A DNA stretch of 64,000 nucleotides from Piezodorus guildinii (GCA_023052935.1 CM041292.1:150960939-151024938), one strand, 5' to 3'; positions 1 to 11,495 are shown, counted from the stretch's first letter. Numbers and translations: made by a program. Notes: a model not told the origin generated them from the sequence alone.

Positions 1-599
1 GTGTTACTAAGCGAAGGCTGCGTGTTATTATGACGCCCGAACCGGGAAAGGCTTTCCATATAATGATTTCATGTCTTTATTTATTCAATGGCCCTTGGAA
101 CAGTAATCATTCTCCTTCCTCGAATTATCGAGGTTGAATATTTTTTGGGGCAGTCAACGAGAAATAGAGTCATTGAGTGCCTGTTAGTTTTATCGCTTAG
201 GTTAATTTATGTTATTAGCCAAATGGCACCATCCACGAAAAATGATCACGAAATGCACACACAATCACTGAATTTCACGGAAATTCCAGTTAATTTGGTC
301 GTTTTGTTTGGCTTTCGGAGAGCAATCACATGTGGAGCATAGTTTTGGTATGATTTTCGGGAAGAATTATAGTAATAAAATATTGTAAAACACAGAATCT
401 TATGTTAACGTATTTATATTGTATTTTTTTTCCTTCTCAATCCGGTCATTTTTATCACTTTTTTCATAAGCAGTGTTTTTCTGAAAGTTCATTCATTATA
501 ATTTAACCAATTGCAACTCTATACATTGTTTATATAATTTTTAAATGTTTAACGGACGTCACACAACACCTCAACATACATTAATATATGTTTACTTTT
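1..599. other. AT-rich DNA, no gene recognised
   Basis: No domain, repeat family or splice-framed exon could be recognised here. An 84-codon open frame (88-342, +) has no recognisable motif and no supporting context, so it is treated as chance. Confidence 0.5.
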
Positions 600-615
600 A
601 TAGAATCTGGTTTTA

Positions 616-1130
616 GCCACAACGACTTTCACTTACCCTACTCGTTAAAATTAATCTTAAAATTTTTAACTAATTATATATATATTTTATTGTTGCAACG
701 AAAACATTTATTTTAGGCGTTGCCCATACTACAAAGGAAGCGACCACCTTTCACATCCGTATAAAACCGATGGGAAAATTAATAATCTAACCAAAGGAAT
801 TTTTATCTACAAAAATAATTTAATTTTATCAAACAAATTTTCGGCACTATTCATTTCTAAAATCTTTGACTTCCCAACGGTATATTTAATTATTTCGGTT
901 TTGAATAGGGTCATTTTGACACCACACTTATTATTATTTTTTTTTTTACCATCATTAGAATCAGGGATATTAAATAGAATGTGTTTTTCGTCCTCAAACT
1001 TTCCTATTTTTTAAAGCAAATACTGTGGATCCTTTTCCACTAATATTTTGCAAAGTCTGGTTTAGTATCTACTTTAACCGAAGACAATTTTATCAAAAAA
1101 AGTGATACATATTTGGGGTCCTTTCCTTGT
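616..1130 (+). repeat. Degraded HINE-like repeat copy
   Basis: The segment opens with the ACTTTCACTTACC motif of the HINE-like family. Around 870-890 it carries a block resembling the family's internal phrase around TTCCCAACGGTATA. The 3' half with the CA tract and terminal GTAAGTGAAAGT is missing. This is similarity by eye to the complete copies at 17.8 and 35.2 kb, so the boundaries are approximate. Confidence 0.4.
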
Positions 1131-1324
1131 TAGACTCTTTCTTGAATATAAAAACTATAAAAAAAAAAATCTGGGCAATACTTTTAGTATTGCAGCCGTT
1201 TTAGGCCAGCATCGCGGGCGAAAACATGTGTTGGGAAAATCTTTTTAATTCTGTAATTTTGTAGATATCAAATCAAAATAAAATATAACAAAAAGATGCT
1301 TTTGTATTTTTGTCTCCACAACAC

Positions 1325-1633
1325 GTTACCTAAACATTGAAGAAAGTTGTAGAATTTTTTTTTCGAAAATGAATAAAAAATCGAGACTTTTAATGAGATA
1401 AAAGTGTATAAAAGAAAAGAGACTCAATATTAATTATTTTTCCAATTTTGAAAATTCAAAAAAAAAAAAAAAAAAAAAAAGGACTATGTTGTTAAGATCG
1501 ATATTGAACTATAAAAGGAAAAACAATTAAAAGTGTGTCTGTTTTCTTCATATACTTTTATCTCGTAAAAAGTCTCGTTTATTATTCATATTCGAGAATT
1601 GTTTTAAAAAACTTTGTAAACTATTTAGGTTAT
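1325..1633. repeat. Foldback element with ~100-bp imperfect inverted repeats
   Basis: The left arm (about 1325-1428) and right arm (about 1530-1633) are reverse complements with scattered mismatches. They include matching blocks such as GAGATAAAAGT and GAGACTTTT. The spacer holds an A22 run. No coding capacity is present. The shape fits a decayed MITE or foldback transposon, but no target duplication was identified, so the class is unknown. Confidence 0.55.
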
Positions 1634-1795
1634 GAGTTGTGAGGACAAAAAATACAAGCAATATCCTTATCTTATTGTTAGTTTTTGTTTTGATATGATA
1701 TCTAAAAAATTGCTAGAGTTAGAAATGCAAACCAGAATTAAAATGGCTTCAACACCAAAAGTATTGGTCAGAAATATTTTTTATTTATGGTTTCC

Positions 1796-2051
1796 AGTTC
1801 AAGACAATCTCTCATTAGAAGCTCCTATATTATATGCTGAACCTCATCAACTCCCTCAGAGAAAAATCCCAACCACTCCGAAAGAGTTTAATCCTTTATC
1901 CCTCGACACCCCTGCCTATTCCTATCAACCTCCAACTGATATCACATCAATTCTTTCATCCTTCCTTCTTGACCTCCAAAACACCATCAAACCACTCATC
2001 AATCTCCTTACAAGTCTCCTATCACAGTTCCCGCTTAATCTCCCAAGATGA
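1796..2051 (+). pseudogene. Jockey J1 ORF1, C-terminal fragment
   Basis: Only about the last 84 codons of ORF1 remain. They form a proline- and serine-rich linker followed by a hydrophobic leucine-rich tail. The tail resembles the C-terminus of the complete J2 ORF1 proteins elsewhere in the window. The zinc knuckles and the RRM-like region lie upstream of the 5' truncation and are lost. The stop codon TGA at 2049-2051 overlaps the ORF2 start ATG at 2048-2050 (ATGA), so translation of ORF2 probably depended on termination and reinitiation at this overlap. An apparent longer frame starting at 1632 is an accident of insertion. Confidence 0.75.
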
Positions 2052-4733
2052 ACAAACAGACCCTAGCTATTCTACTATGGAATTCCAATGGTCTGAAGAA
2101 TCACAGAAACGAACTTGACATCTTTCTTCACGACAATCACATTGACATTGCCCTGATTACTGAAACTCATTTCACAACTCATTCTCACTTTTACATACGG
2201 GACTACATTACTTACAGATCAAATCATCCAGATAACACATCCCATGCAGGCTCATGTATCCTTATTCACAAATCCTTACCCCACTCTCTGATTCCCTCCA
2301 CTCCAACCAACACCATTCAGTCAACCTCTATCACCTTATCCTGCCACCCCTTTACCACAACGATCTCAGCTGTATACTGCCCTCCTGGTAATTCCTTATC
2401 CTATAATCACCTTGATACCTTATTCAGATCCTTTGGTCCGCGCTTCATTGCTGGTGGAGACTACAACGCCAAAGACCAACGGTGGGGATGTCGAACGTCC
2501 AATACTCGTGGCAGGATTCTTTCCCAGATCACTCACTCCAATAGCTATTCCGTCCTTTCACCCTCAGACCCTACTTATTGGCCAACATCGCTTAAAAAAC
2601 GCCCTGATATACTTGATATATTCGTTACATCCCAAATACCTATAGTCCAAACCACGATAAGAACCTTAGATGACCTTTCCTCAGACCATAGTCCAGTTCT
2701 GCTTCTCATGCATTCCAATCCTGTTCCGAAACCTTCTTTTCCTTCACTGATTACTGGACATGTTAACTGGGAAAATTTTCGACTTGACATGGAATGCAAC
2801 CTTGACTTGACAATTCCATTAAAAACCAAACAACATATTGACTCAGCCATTGAACAACTCACAAAAACAATTGAGACAGTTATCAAAAACAACACATCAC
2901 ACCCTACAAACAAATACCCTCAAGACCTTAACAATAACTTGCCACGACATATCCGAATGCTTCTAAAAGAAAAACGACTAGCAAGGACTAAGTGGCATAA
3001 AACTAGGTATCCATCTGACAAAGCTCGTTACACGCAACTTACTAACAAATTAAAAAAAGAAATAAGAAAATTTAAAGTACAAACTTTACAGAACTTTATA
3101 GAAAACCTAAACACCTCTGATAAATCCTTATGGATAGCAACCAAAAAAAATCCTTAAATTTAAATCATTTAATCACCCGCTCCTCAATGAATCCAATAAC
3201 TGGTCACGATCAGATCAAGAAAAGTCGCAAATATTTGGTAAACACCTCTTCAATATTTTTAACCCTCAACCAGATATCCTAAATCCAACCCACATTGAAC
3301 ATGTTGAGGCAGAACTAGCTATCCCACTCCAAATGTCCCTTCCTCCTAAAGCCTTTCATCCTTCTGAAGTCATAAACATAATTAAAAAATTACCTTCCAA
3401 AAAAACTCCTGGCCATGATCTTATCACACCTCACATCCTAAAACAACTTCCTCAAAAAGCCGTCGTTTTCCTTACCTATATATACAATGCCACTCTCAGA
3501 TCCACGTATTTTCCTACTGTTTGGAAACTTTCAATAGTAAAAATGATACCTAAATGAAAATGATGAAAGCCTCCTGAACATCCGTCATCCTATCGTCCTA
3601 TCTCCCTTTTGCCCATCATGGGCAAAATCCTAGAAAAACTCCTTCTAAAACGTCTTTATCCTATCCTAGAAATGAATCATGTTATCCCTGACCACCAGTT
3701 TGGATTTCGAACATCTCATTCTACAATACAACAATGTCACCGCATGGTGGATGTAGTGTCCTCCACATTGGAGCGCGGAATGTACTGCACTGGAGCCTTT
3801 CTTGATGTAGAACAAGCATTTGATCGAGTCTGGCACCAGGGACTGCTTTACAAACTCCGTCAATTCCTCACCCCTACATATTTCCTATTAATGCGTTCCT
3901 ACCTTACTGGCAGAAACTTTAACTTTTCCTACTCATCCACATTTTCCCTATCTGCTGGAGTGCCTCAAGGTAGTATCTTAGATCCTATCCTCTACTCCCT
4001 TTATACAGCTGACATTCCACTCCATCCTCGCACTGTCCTCAATACTTATGCTGATGACACGTGTGTCTTATCAGTCCATAATGATCCAACTACTGCATCC
4101 CAAACCCTTCAGTCCCACATCAAAGCCATTGAAGAATGGTGTCAAAATTGGAGGATTAAAATAAATCCCAACAAATCCCACCAAATCACCTTTACGCTTC
4201 GTCGCAAACCGATGACTTCCTGCCCCCCAGTATCCTTTAATAACATTACCCTTACTTCTGTAGAACAAATCCGATACCTAGGTCTCCATCTTGACAAGCG
4301 CCTTACTTGGAATCCTCACACAAGACTGAAACGACAAGAAACTGCTCGAAGATATCGATTACTACAACACTTACTAGACTAACGCTCAAAACTTCCAGTA
4401 CATTACAAAAGACTCATCTACATCACAATTATCAGACCTATTTGGACATATGGAATCGAGCTTTGGGGCTCTACGAAACCATCTAATTCCTCCCGCATCC
4501 AGTCCTTACAATCCAAAATCCTGAATGCTCCTTATTTTGTCACAAATCAAATCCTCCATAATGACCTAAACATCCCATTTGTTGCAGACATAGCCCGTGA
4601 TAGATACTCCTCTTTCCATTCTAAACTCCCTGCACATACAAACCCACTTGTCCGTAATTTATCTTCCTCAGATATCCCTGATAACCCTCCAAGGCGACTG
4701 AAAAGAAGGTGGCCTCGGGACCTACTGTATTAA
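2048..4733 (+). pseudogene. Jockey J1 ORF2 (endonuclease/reverse transcriptase), broken
   Basis: ORF2 encodes the LINE replication enzyme: an N-terminal APE-type endonuclease that nicks target DNA, then a reverse transcriptase. The endonuclease shows the LLWNSNG start, a TETH motif, the GGDYNAK block and SSDHSP. The RT shows FGFRTSHST, AFDRVWH, SAGVPQGS and YADD. There is no RNase H domain, as usual for Jockey. One extra A in the A8 run at 3143-3150 shifts the frame. In-frame stops follow at 3555, 3561, 3564 and 4380. About four residues are missing before the conserved NAPY segment. The copy is dead. The original stop is at 4731-4733. Confidence 0.88.
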
Positions 4734-4748
4734 AATAGTTAGTGAAGT

Positions 4749-4764
4749 GCTACCACTGGGTGGT
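4749..4764 (+). other. 3' UTR hairpin of Jockey J1
   Basis: GCTACC-ACTG-GGTGGT folds into a 6-bp stem (two G-U pairs) with an ACTG loop, 15 nt after the ORF2 stop. An equivalent hairpin with the same loop type follows ORF2 in the other J1 and J2 copies. The likely role is in recognition of the element RNA by its own RT, which is inference. Confidence 0.55.
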
Positions 4765-4847
4765 TCTTTCTCAAGACATTTTCATGACTTTTTATATTAA
4801 TTCTACATATTTACTTATTGTATTCTTTAGTACAGTTGTAAATTACT

Positions 4848-4881
<34 letters not shown>

Positions 4882-4888
4882 GGTTTCC

Positions 4889-5578
4889 TATTCACGAAAG
4901 GATAGAGAACAACTAGTCAAAAAATCACGGAAAATCAAAAATCAAGATTTGGACGATTTCGAATGGATTGACCCATATGTTTTTTTTTTTTTTGCAAATG
5001 TACCCGCACAGATGGTAGCTTGTAAAATTCCAGTAGAGAAGAGATTTTTATTGTTTTAATATTTTTCTTGGAAGTCTGGAAAAGCGGATGACTGGGCTGG
5101 AAATTGATTCCGAAACCATTGGAAAAACGGCATCAATCAATTCCCGGCGGCAGAAGGGGACCTCCCGAACAACCGAGATCCGCTTCTAAATCCCGAAGGA
5201 GGATCCGACGGTCGGAGATTTAATCTAAAACTTGCGAGGAACAATAAAAGAGCTGCTGTCAGTCGGGCTGCCACGGTTAGGGAAATTTTTCCACCCCAAC
5301 TTTTTAAACTTTTCCAGTATGATGCTGAAAGGATTTCCCCCGTACGGTCTCTCCCGGTTAGATTTTCTTTCTTTTTGATTCATACATTGAACTGGAAAAC
5401 AGGATGCATTGGAACAGAAAGCGTAGCATCTTCGTCAATATTATGAATTCTTAAATATGTTTTCATAGTGAGGTAGACTTTTTATTTGTTAAAATGTCTA
5501 ATTGGACAATATATTTATATTTATACTACCAAAAAGCAATTTTTTTAACATAAATTTCTGAAATTTGATCTATAAATA
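4889..5578. other. Non-repeat region with a GC-rich island
   Basis: About 5090-5300 is visibly more GC-rich than its surroundings. A plus-strand frame stays open from about 5110 to 5446, roughly 111 codons, without an ATG. Its first 60 codons are hydrophilic and rich in Arg and Asn. No family is recognised. It could be part of a host exon, a decayed repeat, or chance. The rest is AT-rich with nothing recognisable. Confidence 0.3.
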
Positions 5579-6468
5579 TTGGGTTGTTTCACATGAAATG
5601 TCCGTTTTTATAGTTTCTGAAATACATAAAGGATTTTGCAGGTCTCTGTTGTTTTCTTCCGAATGTTTCCATATTTAAAGTAAACAGTAACTGATCCTCT
5701 ACCTTTGTATTATAAACATTAGCTTCTCAATCAATTACCCACTTTTTAGTATACCTCCAAATATGAACATGGAAACATACGATTTTCGAGTAATATTTTT
5801 GTACGAGTTTAAACTCGGCCATTCAGCAGCTGAGGCCGCTAGAAATATTCGCAAGGCGTTTGGGGAAGGGAGTGTTAATGAACGGACCGTTCGCCGTTGG
5901 TTTACTAAGTTTTTAGCTGGAGATACCGATGGTTACAGTATGGCGGTCCATGGCTGGGATAATTCATTATTCCTCTTTACCTAGAGGTGAAAACATTACC
6001 TCTACAACGTACTGCAATGAAATTGACCAAATGCACACAAAATTATTAAAAAAACAACCTGGATTGGTAAATCGGAAGGGTCCTATACCCTTACACGATA
6101 ACACTAGACCCCATGTTTCAAAGCATACCTTGCAAAAATTGAAAGAACTGGGCTACGAAGTTTTTCCGCACCCACTACATTCTCCCAACTTGTCTCCAAC
6201 AGATTAACACCTGTTCAGGAATTTAGACAACTTCGTCAAAGGAAAACTTTTTGAAAATGATGATCAAGTGAAAAGTGCGTTTTAAGATTTTGTTTCACTT
6301 CAAAGCTCAGAGTTTTCAGTTCGGGGATAAAAAAAGTTGGTGTCACGTGGGGAAAAATGGATAGAAAAAGAAGGTAAATACTTCGAATAAAATTATCTTG
6401 TTTTCATATCGTATTTTTAATAAAATTCCTTTACCTTGAAAATGGACAATTCATGTGACACAACCTAA
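5579..6468 (+). mobile_element. Mariner transposon, internally deleted
   Basis: The element starts TTGGGTTGTTTCACATG and ends with the matching inverted repeat, and both ends sit next to a TA dinucleotide (5577-5578 and 6469-6470), the canonical mariner target. At 890 bp it is shorter than a full mariner (about 1.3 kb) because of a central deletion. It is non-autonomous. Confidence 0.9.
5763..6391 (+). pseudogene. Mariner transposase, cecropia-type (Hsmar1-like), broken
   Basis: The transposase cuts and pastes the element at TA sites. The N-terminal helix-turn-helix (RNI...VNERTVRRWF) is present up to codon ~57. The frame then jumps near 5928 to a segment resembling Hsmar1 from MVTVW onward, so the middle of the protein with the first catalytic Asp is deleted. 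The second catalytic Asp (HDNTRPH) and third Asp (LSPTD) remain with 34 residues between them, the mariner D34D spacing. A stop replaces the Tyr after the third Asp (6205-6207), and more stops follow. Downstream sequence to about 6391 still matches the mariner C-terminus. It cannot make active transposase. Confidence 0.85.
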
Positions 6469-6897
6469 TATATAGACAATAATTAAGAGATTCTTATTAC
6501 TATTACTAAATTATCAATTATTACTGTTACAGACGTTATTATTACTCTATCCGATTCACATTTAATAGGAAGTATTTACTTAAATAAAGGAAAATTAAAA
6601 AAATTGTGGCCAGGAGGAATTATTTGTAATGTCCGATTAATTAAATTTCAGTAATATGGGATTTCCCAATCATCTGGAGGATTTTTAGTTATATTGATTA
6701 TTATTAAAATCCCTAAATTGTCATTCTCTTTGGTTTCGTCTTTTACTTTATTATTGTATAACGTCTTCTCCTTATCTTTTGAAAATATTTCTTTAAAACT
6801 TTCGCAGGTGGAAGTCGTCGTTTGACAACGAATGTTGTAAGTAAATTTTTATTACCCCATCTCTAAAGTCTAGAATAACATTTTAATTGATTGTTAT

Positions 6898-6946
6898 AAT
6901 TGGACTGATTGTAATATTACTCAATAAAGTACTTTTTCTAAAAAAT
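6898..6946 (+). mobile_element. Ultra-short Jockey J2-type 3' end
   Basis: About 49 bp matching only the last bases of J2 elements (ATTGGACTGATTGTAATA, AATAAAG, short A-run). It appears to be an extreme 5'-truncated insertion. No clear target duplication was found. The rest of 6469-6968 is AT-rich and shows nothing recognisable. Confidence 0.45.
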
Positions 6947-6968
6947 TTAACATTGGTAACAATTTAAA

Positions 6969-7395
6969 AAAAATCTGGTGTGGGCAACACACGACTATAG
7001 AAATGTGTGTTTTTGTTAATTAATCATTTATATTATTATCTACGGCAACCAGTTTTATTCGCTTTTCATCACTCTTCATTTCATTTTATAACTTTTTCAT
7101 AAGATAATATTTTTCCCAAACTATCGGCATTTAAGTTCTCTCAGACTATTTCAATCAGAATTACACCTACATCATATTAAAGCCCATTAAATTTTAATCG
7201 ATATAGCGAGTTTAATCAAAATCGTTAGAGCCGTATTTGAATAAATCATAAAAAGATGTTAAATGCATGTTATAAAGTGGCTTTTCTGGTTGGCCAATGG
7301 TCAATTAATAGATATGTTGCTGTAACATCTCAGGCATAGACGCTCTTAAAATATAAAACTTTCAGTTTTATAAAACGTATTCGTCCCAGACTTCC
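6969..7395 (+). repeat. HINE-like repeat, 5' and middle part
   Basis: The copy starts with the family 5' end, TCTGGTGTGGGCAACACACG, and keeps the internal blocks around CATATTAAAGCCCATTAAA and TATAAAGTGGC. It breaks off near 7395, where Jockey J1 sequence begins. The CA tract and 3' subterminal repeat are absent. Confidence 0.7.
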
Positions 7396-7447
7396 TATGG
7401 TCATCCCTAATATACCCATCCACTACCTCAAAGACTTCGTCTTCAAC

Positions 7448-7841
7448 CTCAGATCTCCCATCCTCAATTTAAAGTGCCAAATAACGATCCTACAAACTCA
7501 TCTCTAAGGATGAAGTTACCACCACTTTACCCTCAGAATATTCCTAAGCATGAACCATCAACAATATCCACTATAAACAGTTCAAGAGAACCCCTCTCTA
7601 GAAGATCCTCTAAATGTGGAACCTTTAGAAACCACAAACTCAAGGAAGGGTTCAACCTCAACCTAGGCAGATGAATCCTTTAATGCAAGATACACCCTTA
7701 TACTCCCATTCCTACCAACATCCATCTGACATTACTCCTATTATTTTATATTCCCCTCTGGATCTCCAAAATACTATTGATCGACTTATTACTCTCCTTA
7801 CAAGACTCCTCTCTGCAATTCCCTTCACTATCCCAAGATGA
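7448..7841 (+). pseudogene. Jockey J1 ORF1, C-terminal remnant
   Basis: A low-complexity Pro/Ser/Asn-rich ORF1 C-terminus in several frames. It ends with a leucine-rich tail resembling that of the copy at 1796-2051. The ORF1 stop and ORF2 start again overlap as ATGA (7838-7841), which supports the overlap being an ancestral J1 feature rather than a mutation. No zinc knuckle is seen upstream. Confidence 0.55.
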
Positions 7842-9397
7842 GTAAGAAGACCATGGCTATTATATTATAGAACGCTAATGGTCTGATTAATCACCGAGAC
7901 GAGCTTGACTTGTTTATTCACGAAAATAACTTAGACATCGCTCTAGTGACTGAAACCCATTTCACACCTCATTCCCACTCTTACATACGTGACTACATCA
8001 CATACAGATCAGATCACCAAAGACAACACATCCCACGCTAGCTCATGTATCCTTATTCCCAAATCCTTAATTCACTCCCTGATTCCTTCCGCTCCAACTG
8101 ACGTCATTCTCTCCCATGTCACCTCTTCCCGCAGCTATTCGTCTTATCGCCGTATTGAAGCAGAACTAACTATTCCACTCCAAATTTCTCCTCCTCCTAA
8201 AGCCTTTGATCCTTATGAAATAATTAAGATTTTCCATCAATTACGTACTAAAAAAGTACCTGGTCATGATATCATCACACTCTTTATCCTAAAACAATCC
8301 TCTACCTCACTTATATATTCAATACTACGTTCCGAACCACCTATTTTCATGAACCTTGGAAACTATCAGTAATGTAAATGACTTCGAAAACTCAAAAGCC
8401 GCCTAAATATCCATCCTCATACCGACCATTCTCCCTTTTGCCCATTATGGGCTAGATTCTAGAAAATCTCTTTTTGAAACCCCTTTATTTAATCCTAGAA
8501 ATGATTCACGTAATTTCTGAACACCAGTTTGAATTTCGAACATACCATACTACTATTCAGGTATGCCACGGTGTGGTGGATGTTATATCCTCTACATTGG
8601 AAAGCGGAATGTATTGCAGGGGCGCTTTTCTCGAATTTCAACAAACGTTCGACCTAGTCTGGTATAAGGGTGGTCCCATCCTTTATACGGTATATACAGC
8701 TGATATTCTACTCCATCCTCCATCCTAGCACTATCCTCACTACTTACGAGGAAGAGACAAGTGTGTTATCCGTCCATTATGATCCAAACCGCTGCATCCC
8801 AAACCCTTCAGCTCCACATCACAGCCATTGAGTAATGGTGCCAGAACTGGAGGTGCCAGAACAACCAAATTACCTTTACCCTTCGTCGCAAACCGATGAC
8901 TTCCTGCCCCACTGTATCCTTTAATAATACCCCACTCACACTTGTTGAACAAATCCGATACCTAGTACTCCATCTTGATAAAAGTCTCACTTGGAATGCT
9001 CACACGAGAATTAAATAATAAGAAATTGGCCGTAGATACCGATTACTACGATTAAAATCTTGACAAACGTTCCAAACTTCCAATTCAATACAAAAAACTC
9101 ATGGACATATAGAATCGAGCTTTGGGGCTCTACTAAACCATCTCACTTCTCTCGCATTCAATCCTTACATTCCAACGCAAAATTGTAAATGCTATTTATT
9201 TCGTTACGAATAAAATCATCCATAATTGCCTAAATATCCTATTTGTCGCAGAGCTATCCTAAAACAGATATACCTCTTTTAATTCCAAGCTCCCTACCCA
9301 CAAGAATTCCCTTGTACGCAACTTGTCATTCCTATCTATTCCTGAAATATTTCCGAGGCGATTGAATAGACAATGACCTCTAGATGTTCTAAATTAA
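7838..9397 (+). pseudogene. Jockey J1 ORF2, deleted and multiply broken
   Basis: The start shows the ANGLINH and TETHFT endonuclease signatures but has an early in-frame stop (about 7868) and a frameshift near 8020. A deletion of about 1 kb removes the rest of the endonuclease and the region before the RT. RT remnants follow: KVPGHD, EFRTYHTTIQ, and a corrupted version of the AFDRVW block. The segment around the VPQGS motif is also deleted. The YADD catalytic motif is not intact (an EEET-like reading near 8750). The C-terminal tail is recognisable to a stop at 9395-9397. No function is expected. Confidence 0.75.
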
Positions 9398-9411
9398 AAT
9401 GCCATTGAAGT

Positions 9412-9427
9412 GCTACCACTGGGTAGT
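9412..9427 (+). other. 3' UTR hairpin of Jockey J1
   Basis: GCTACC-ACTG-GGTAGT forms a 6-bp stem with an ACTG loop, 14 nt after the ORF2 stop. Compared with the copy at 4749-4764, a U-G pair has become U-A, which keeps pairing even though the coding region has decayed. Confidence 0.5.
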
Positions 9428-9527
9428 TTCTTCACAAAATATTTTCAAGCCCATAAATGTAAATCAGCCAATTTACTTATTGTATTTATTTTAATTTCAG
9501 CGGTAAATATCAAGAAAATGTTTTGTA

Positions 9528-10658
9528 TTTTTAAATTTAGATTGTAAGTCCTTCCTTAAGAAGAGAACCTCAAAACACGAAGCGCCATACGTACCTATTT
9601 TTAATTAAAAATCCTTTCAAGGTCGGGTAGGGCTAACAATCGTGTCTCTGGTTTGACTTTAAAATTAGAGAAATAATAAATCGCCCTTACTCAAGCCATT
9701 TGTAGCTTGTCACCGATCTATAAATCCTCCCCCTCCCCCTTTTCCCCCCTCCGGGCTTACATTACAAACAGAAAAATAAAGGAGAAGAGGCCTTTATTTA
9801 TTATGACAGTCCACAACAGCAAATGCGTTTGAATATATTTGTTTTAATCCTCGACAAGGTTTGTTATAAATTATCTGTTGATTTTGTTAATATTCATTTC
9901 TTAATGTTCTATTTCCTTACCTTTGACTTCTTTATAAGGTGTTAGTGCTAAATAAATTATAGCTAACAGAGGCCGGTTAATTTATAGAGACTATATATTT
10001 CTACTGACTTGGAGGCCTTAAATGGTCCCCTTTGTAAAGGGAATGAAGATAGCTGTCAGGATTACCATTGAGCGCTTCACCTTGAAACAATAGCAGTTTT
10101 ATCTGTCAGAGCTATTCTCAGTCATGACATACAACCAATAAATGTATGAAGAAAACATTAAATAACAATGATAATTCAATGTTATAATAGGTTAGGCAAG
10201 TGTCATATAACTTTAGCCTCCTACTAACAACCTCTCAGTCTAACATTAAAACAATTTATTTCTGAAATTACTCTTCTCCTCTTTCTCTACGATATCTTCT
10301 TTTCCCAAACCTGCTCAAGAACTATCTTATTTGTAATAGTTATAAATTTTTTGGAAGCACACTAGCTCCTATTTCAACTACAGGTCTTATATCTGATTTT
10401 TTATTTTTTTTATTTTACCAATCTATTTTATCTATTTATTTATGTTTTATTCTCTATTTCATTTATCCATGGATTTTTTTAAATAAGTTTATTCGATTTT
10501 TACTTCACGTTTCATAATCAGTACTTTTCTTATGATTATTTTTTAAGTCAAAATAGAACTTCTCTCCCACAAATTTCTTTAATTTAAGTGAAGTTATAGG
10601 CGTTGATGACCTCGGAGTCTTACGCCTCTAACATAAACAAACCATCTTATTTGTAAAA
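9528..10658. other. No gene recognised
   Basis: AT-rich sequence with one C-rich patch near 9720-9760. Nothing with coding or repeat signature was identified. Confidence 0.5.
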
Positions 10659-11045
10659 AAATCTGGCATGCGCTACACAGGATTCTTACTTTCCTCGGTT
10701 GTCAAAATCAATTTAAGAACTTTTAATGAAGTCAGAGTCGAAAATAGTTTAAAGAATTATATTCAGTTTTGTTGGAAATATACAACAGTATAAAAGTGTT
10801 ATGTACAACTATCACCTAAGTTTAAGTTCGTTCACTAAATTTCTTCAACTTTTATGTAAGATAATATCCTTTCTAAAGTCAACATTTATGTATACCATTC
10901 TTGTGTAAGGAAAAAAAATTACCTGAACAAATGTTTTTGCTCTTTTCTCATTTATTGTTTATCAAATTCGTTAAAATTGTATATTTAGCCGTCTTTTTAT
11001 CAGTACTAATGAGATTATGTGTCTATTTTTTAAGATTCTAGATTG
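10659..11045 (+). repeat. HINE-like repeat, 5' part, diverged subfamily
   Basis: It begins TCTGGCATGCGCTACACAGG, with ACTTTCCTC in place of ACTTTCACTTACC. Its interior (GTATAAAAGTGTTATGTACAAC) matches the copy at 39.8 kb better than the main subfamily. The 3' half is missing. Confidence 0.55.
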
Positions 11046-11184
11046 ATTTTTTTCAAAATTAGGCACAAAAATGACAGTTCATCCGACAGTTGATGATGAT
11101 CCTAACACCTCGAGGTTGGTTAGTTTTAAAATGGCGACCAATTGAAAATGTTTTAATGCAATAACTTAGTTGAATTTTTTAAGA

Positions 11185-11495
11185 TAGGAAGATAGGTCTT
11201 GTAGGTAGACCACTAGTTTTCTGTTCTCCGGGTCTTGGGTTCGAATCCCGACTGAGGCAAAATATTATTTATCTTGTTAATTCAGCTGGGAGAGGGAGGG
11301 GGAACCCTAGGGTATTGAGACCCTCTTGGGCCAGACCCAGCCTCTTAAATGTTGGTACCCAATATTGGGGAAAAAACCTGGCGGCTGAGCGTGATCTAGG
11401 TCTGATCACCTCATTGCACGGTCGTTGGCCGAGAAATAGTACGAATGTACAGAGCCCCAGATCCTCCATGGATTGTAGAGGTACAGGTCTTAATT
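11185..11495 (+). mobile_element. SINE-B, tRNA-derived
   Basis: The head resembles RNA polymerase III promoter elements: an A-box-like GTAGGTAGACCACTAG and a B box GGTTCGAATCCC at about 11229-11240. A body follows that also occurs at 60.7 and 63.6 kb (GGTACCC, CCTGGCGGCTGAG, TCATTGCACGG, GTAGAGGTACAGG). The three copies define a family. It has no coding capacity and would need a LINE enzyme to move. It is not a functional tRNA gene, because the sequence does not fold into a complete cloverleaf. Confidence 0.7.

Larger units (their letters stand above)
1796..4877 (+). mobile_element. Jockey LINE, family J1, 5'-truncated copy
   Basis: The insertion is bounded by an 11-bp direct repeat, TTATGGTTTCC, at 1785-1795 and 4878-4888. 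It ends in a poly(A) tract preceded by AATAAA. The 5' end is truncated inside ORF1, so the copy holds the ORF1 C-terminus, all of ORF2 and the 3' UTR. 5' truncation, A-tail and an 11-bp TSD are the normal signature of target-primed reverse transcription. The sequence upstream of 1796 that appears fused to ORF1 is host flank. Confidence 0.9.
7396..9520 (+). mobile_element. Jockey LINE, family J1, decayed copy
   Basis: This second J1 copy resembles the element at 1796-4877 through its ORF1 tail, endonuclease start, RT core and 3' UTR. It has lost roughly 1 kb internally: the endonuclease text stops near 8110-8150 and resumes at a segment upstream of the RT. No convincing TSD or A-tail was located, so the ends are approximate. 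It interrupts or abuts a HINE-like repeat. Confidence 0.8.

Noticed and set aside
1632..1795. N-terminal extension of Jockey ORF1
   Set aside because: The TSD at 1785-1795 shows the element starts at 1796, so the upstream codons are host flank fused by chance.
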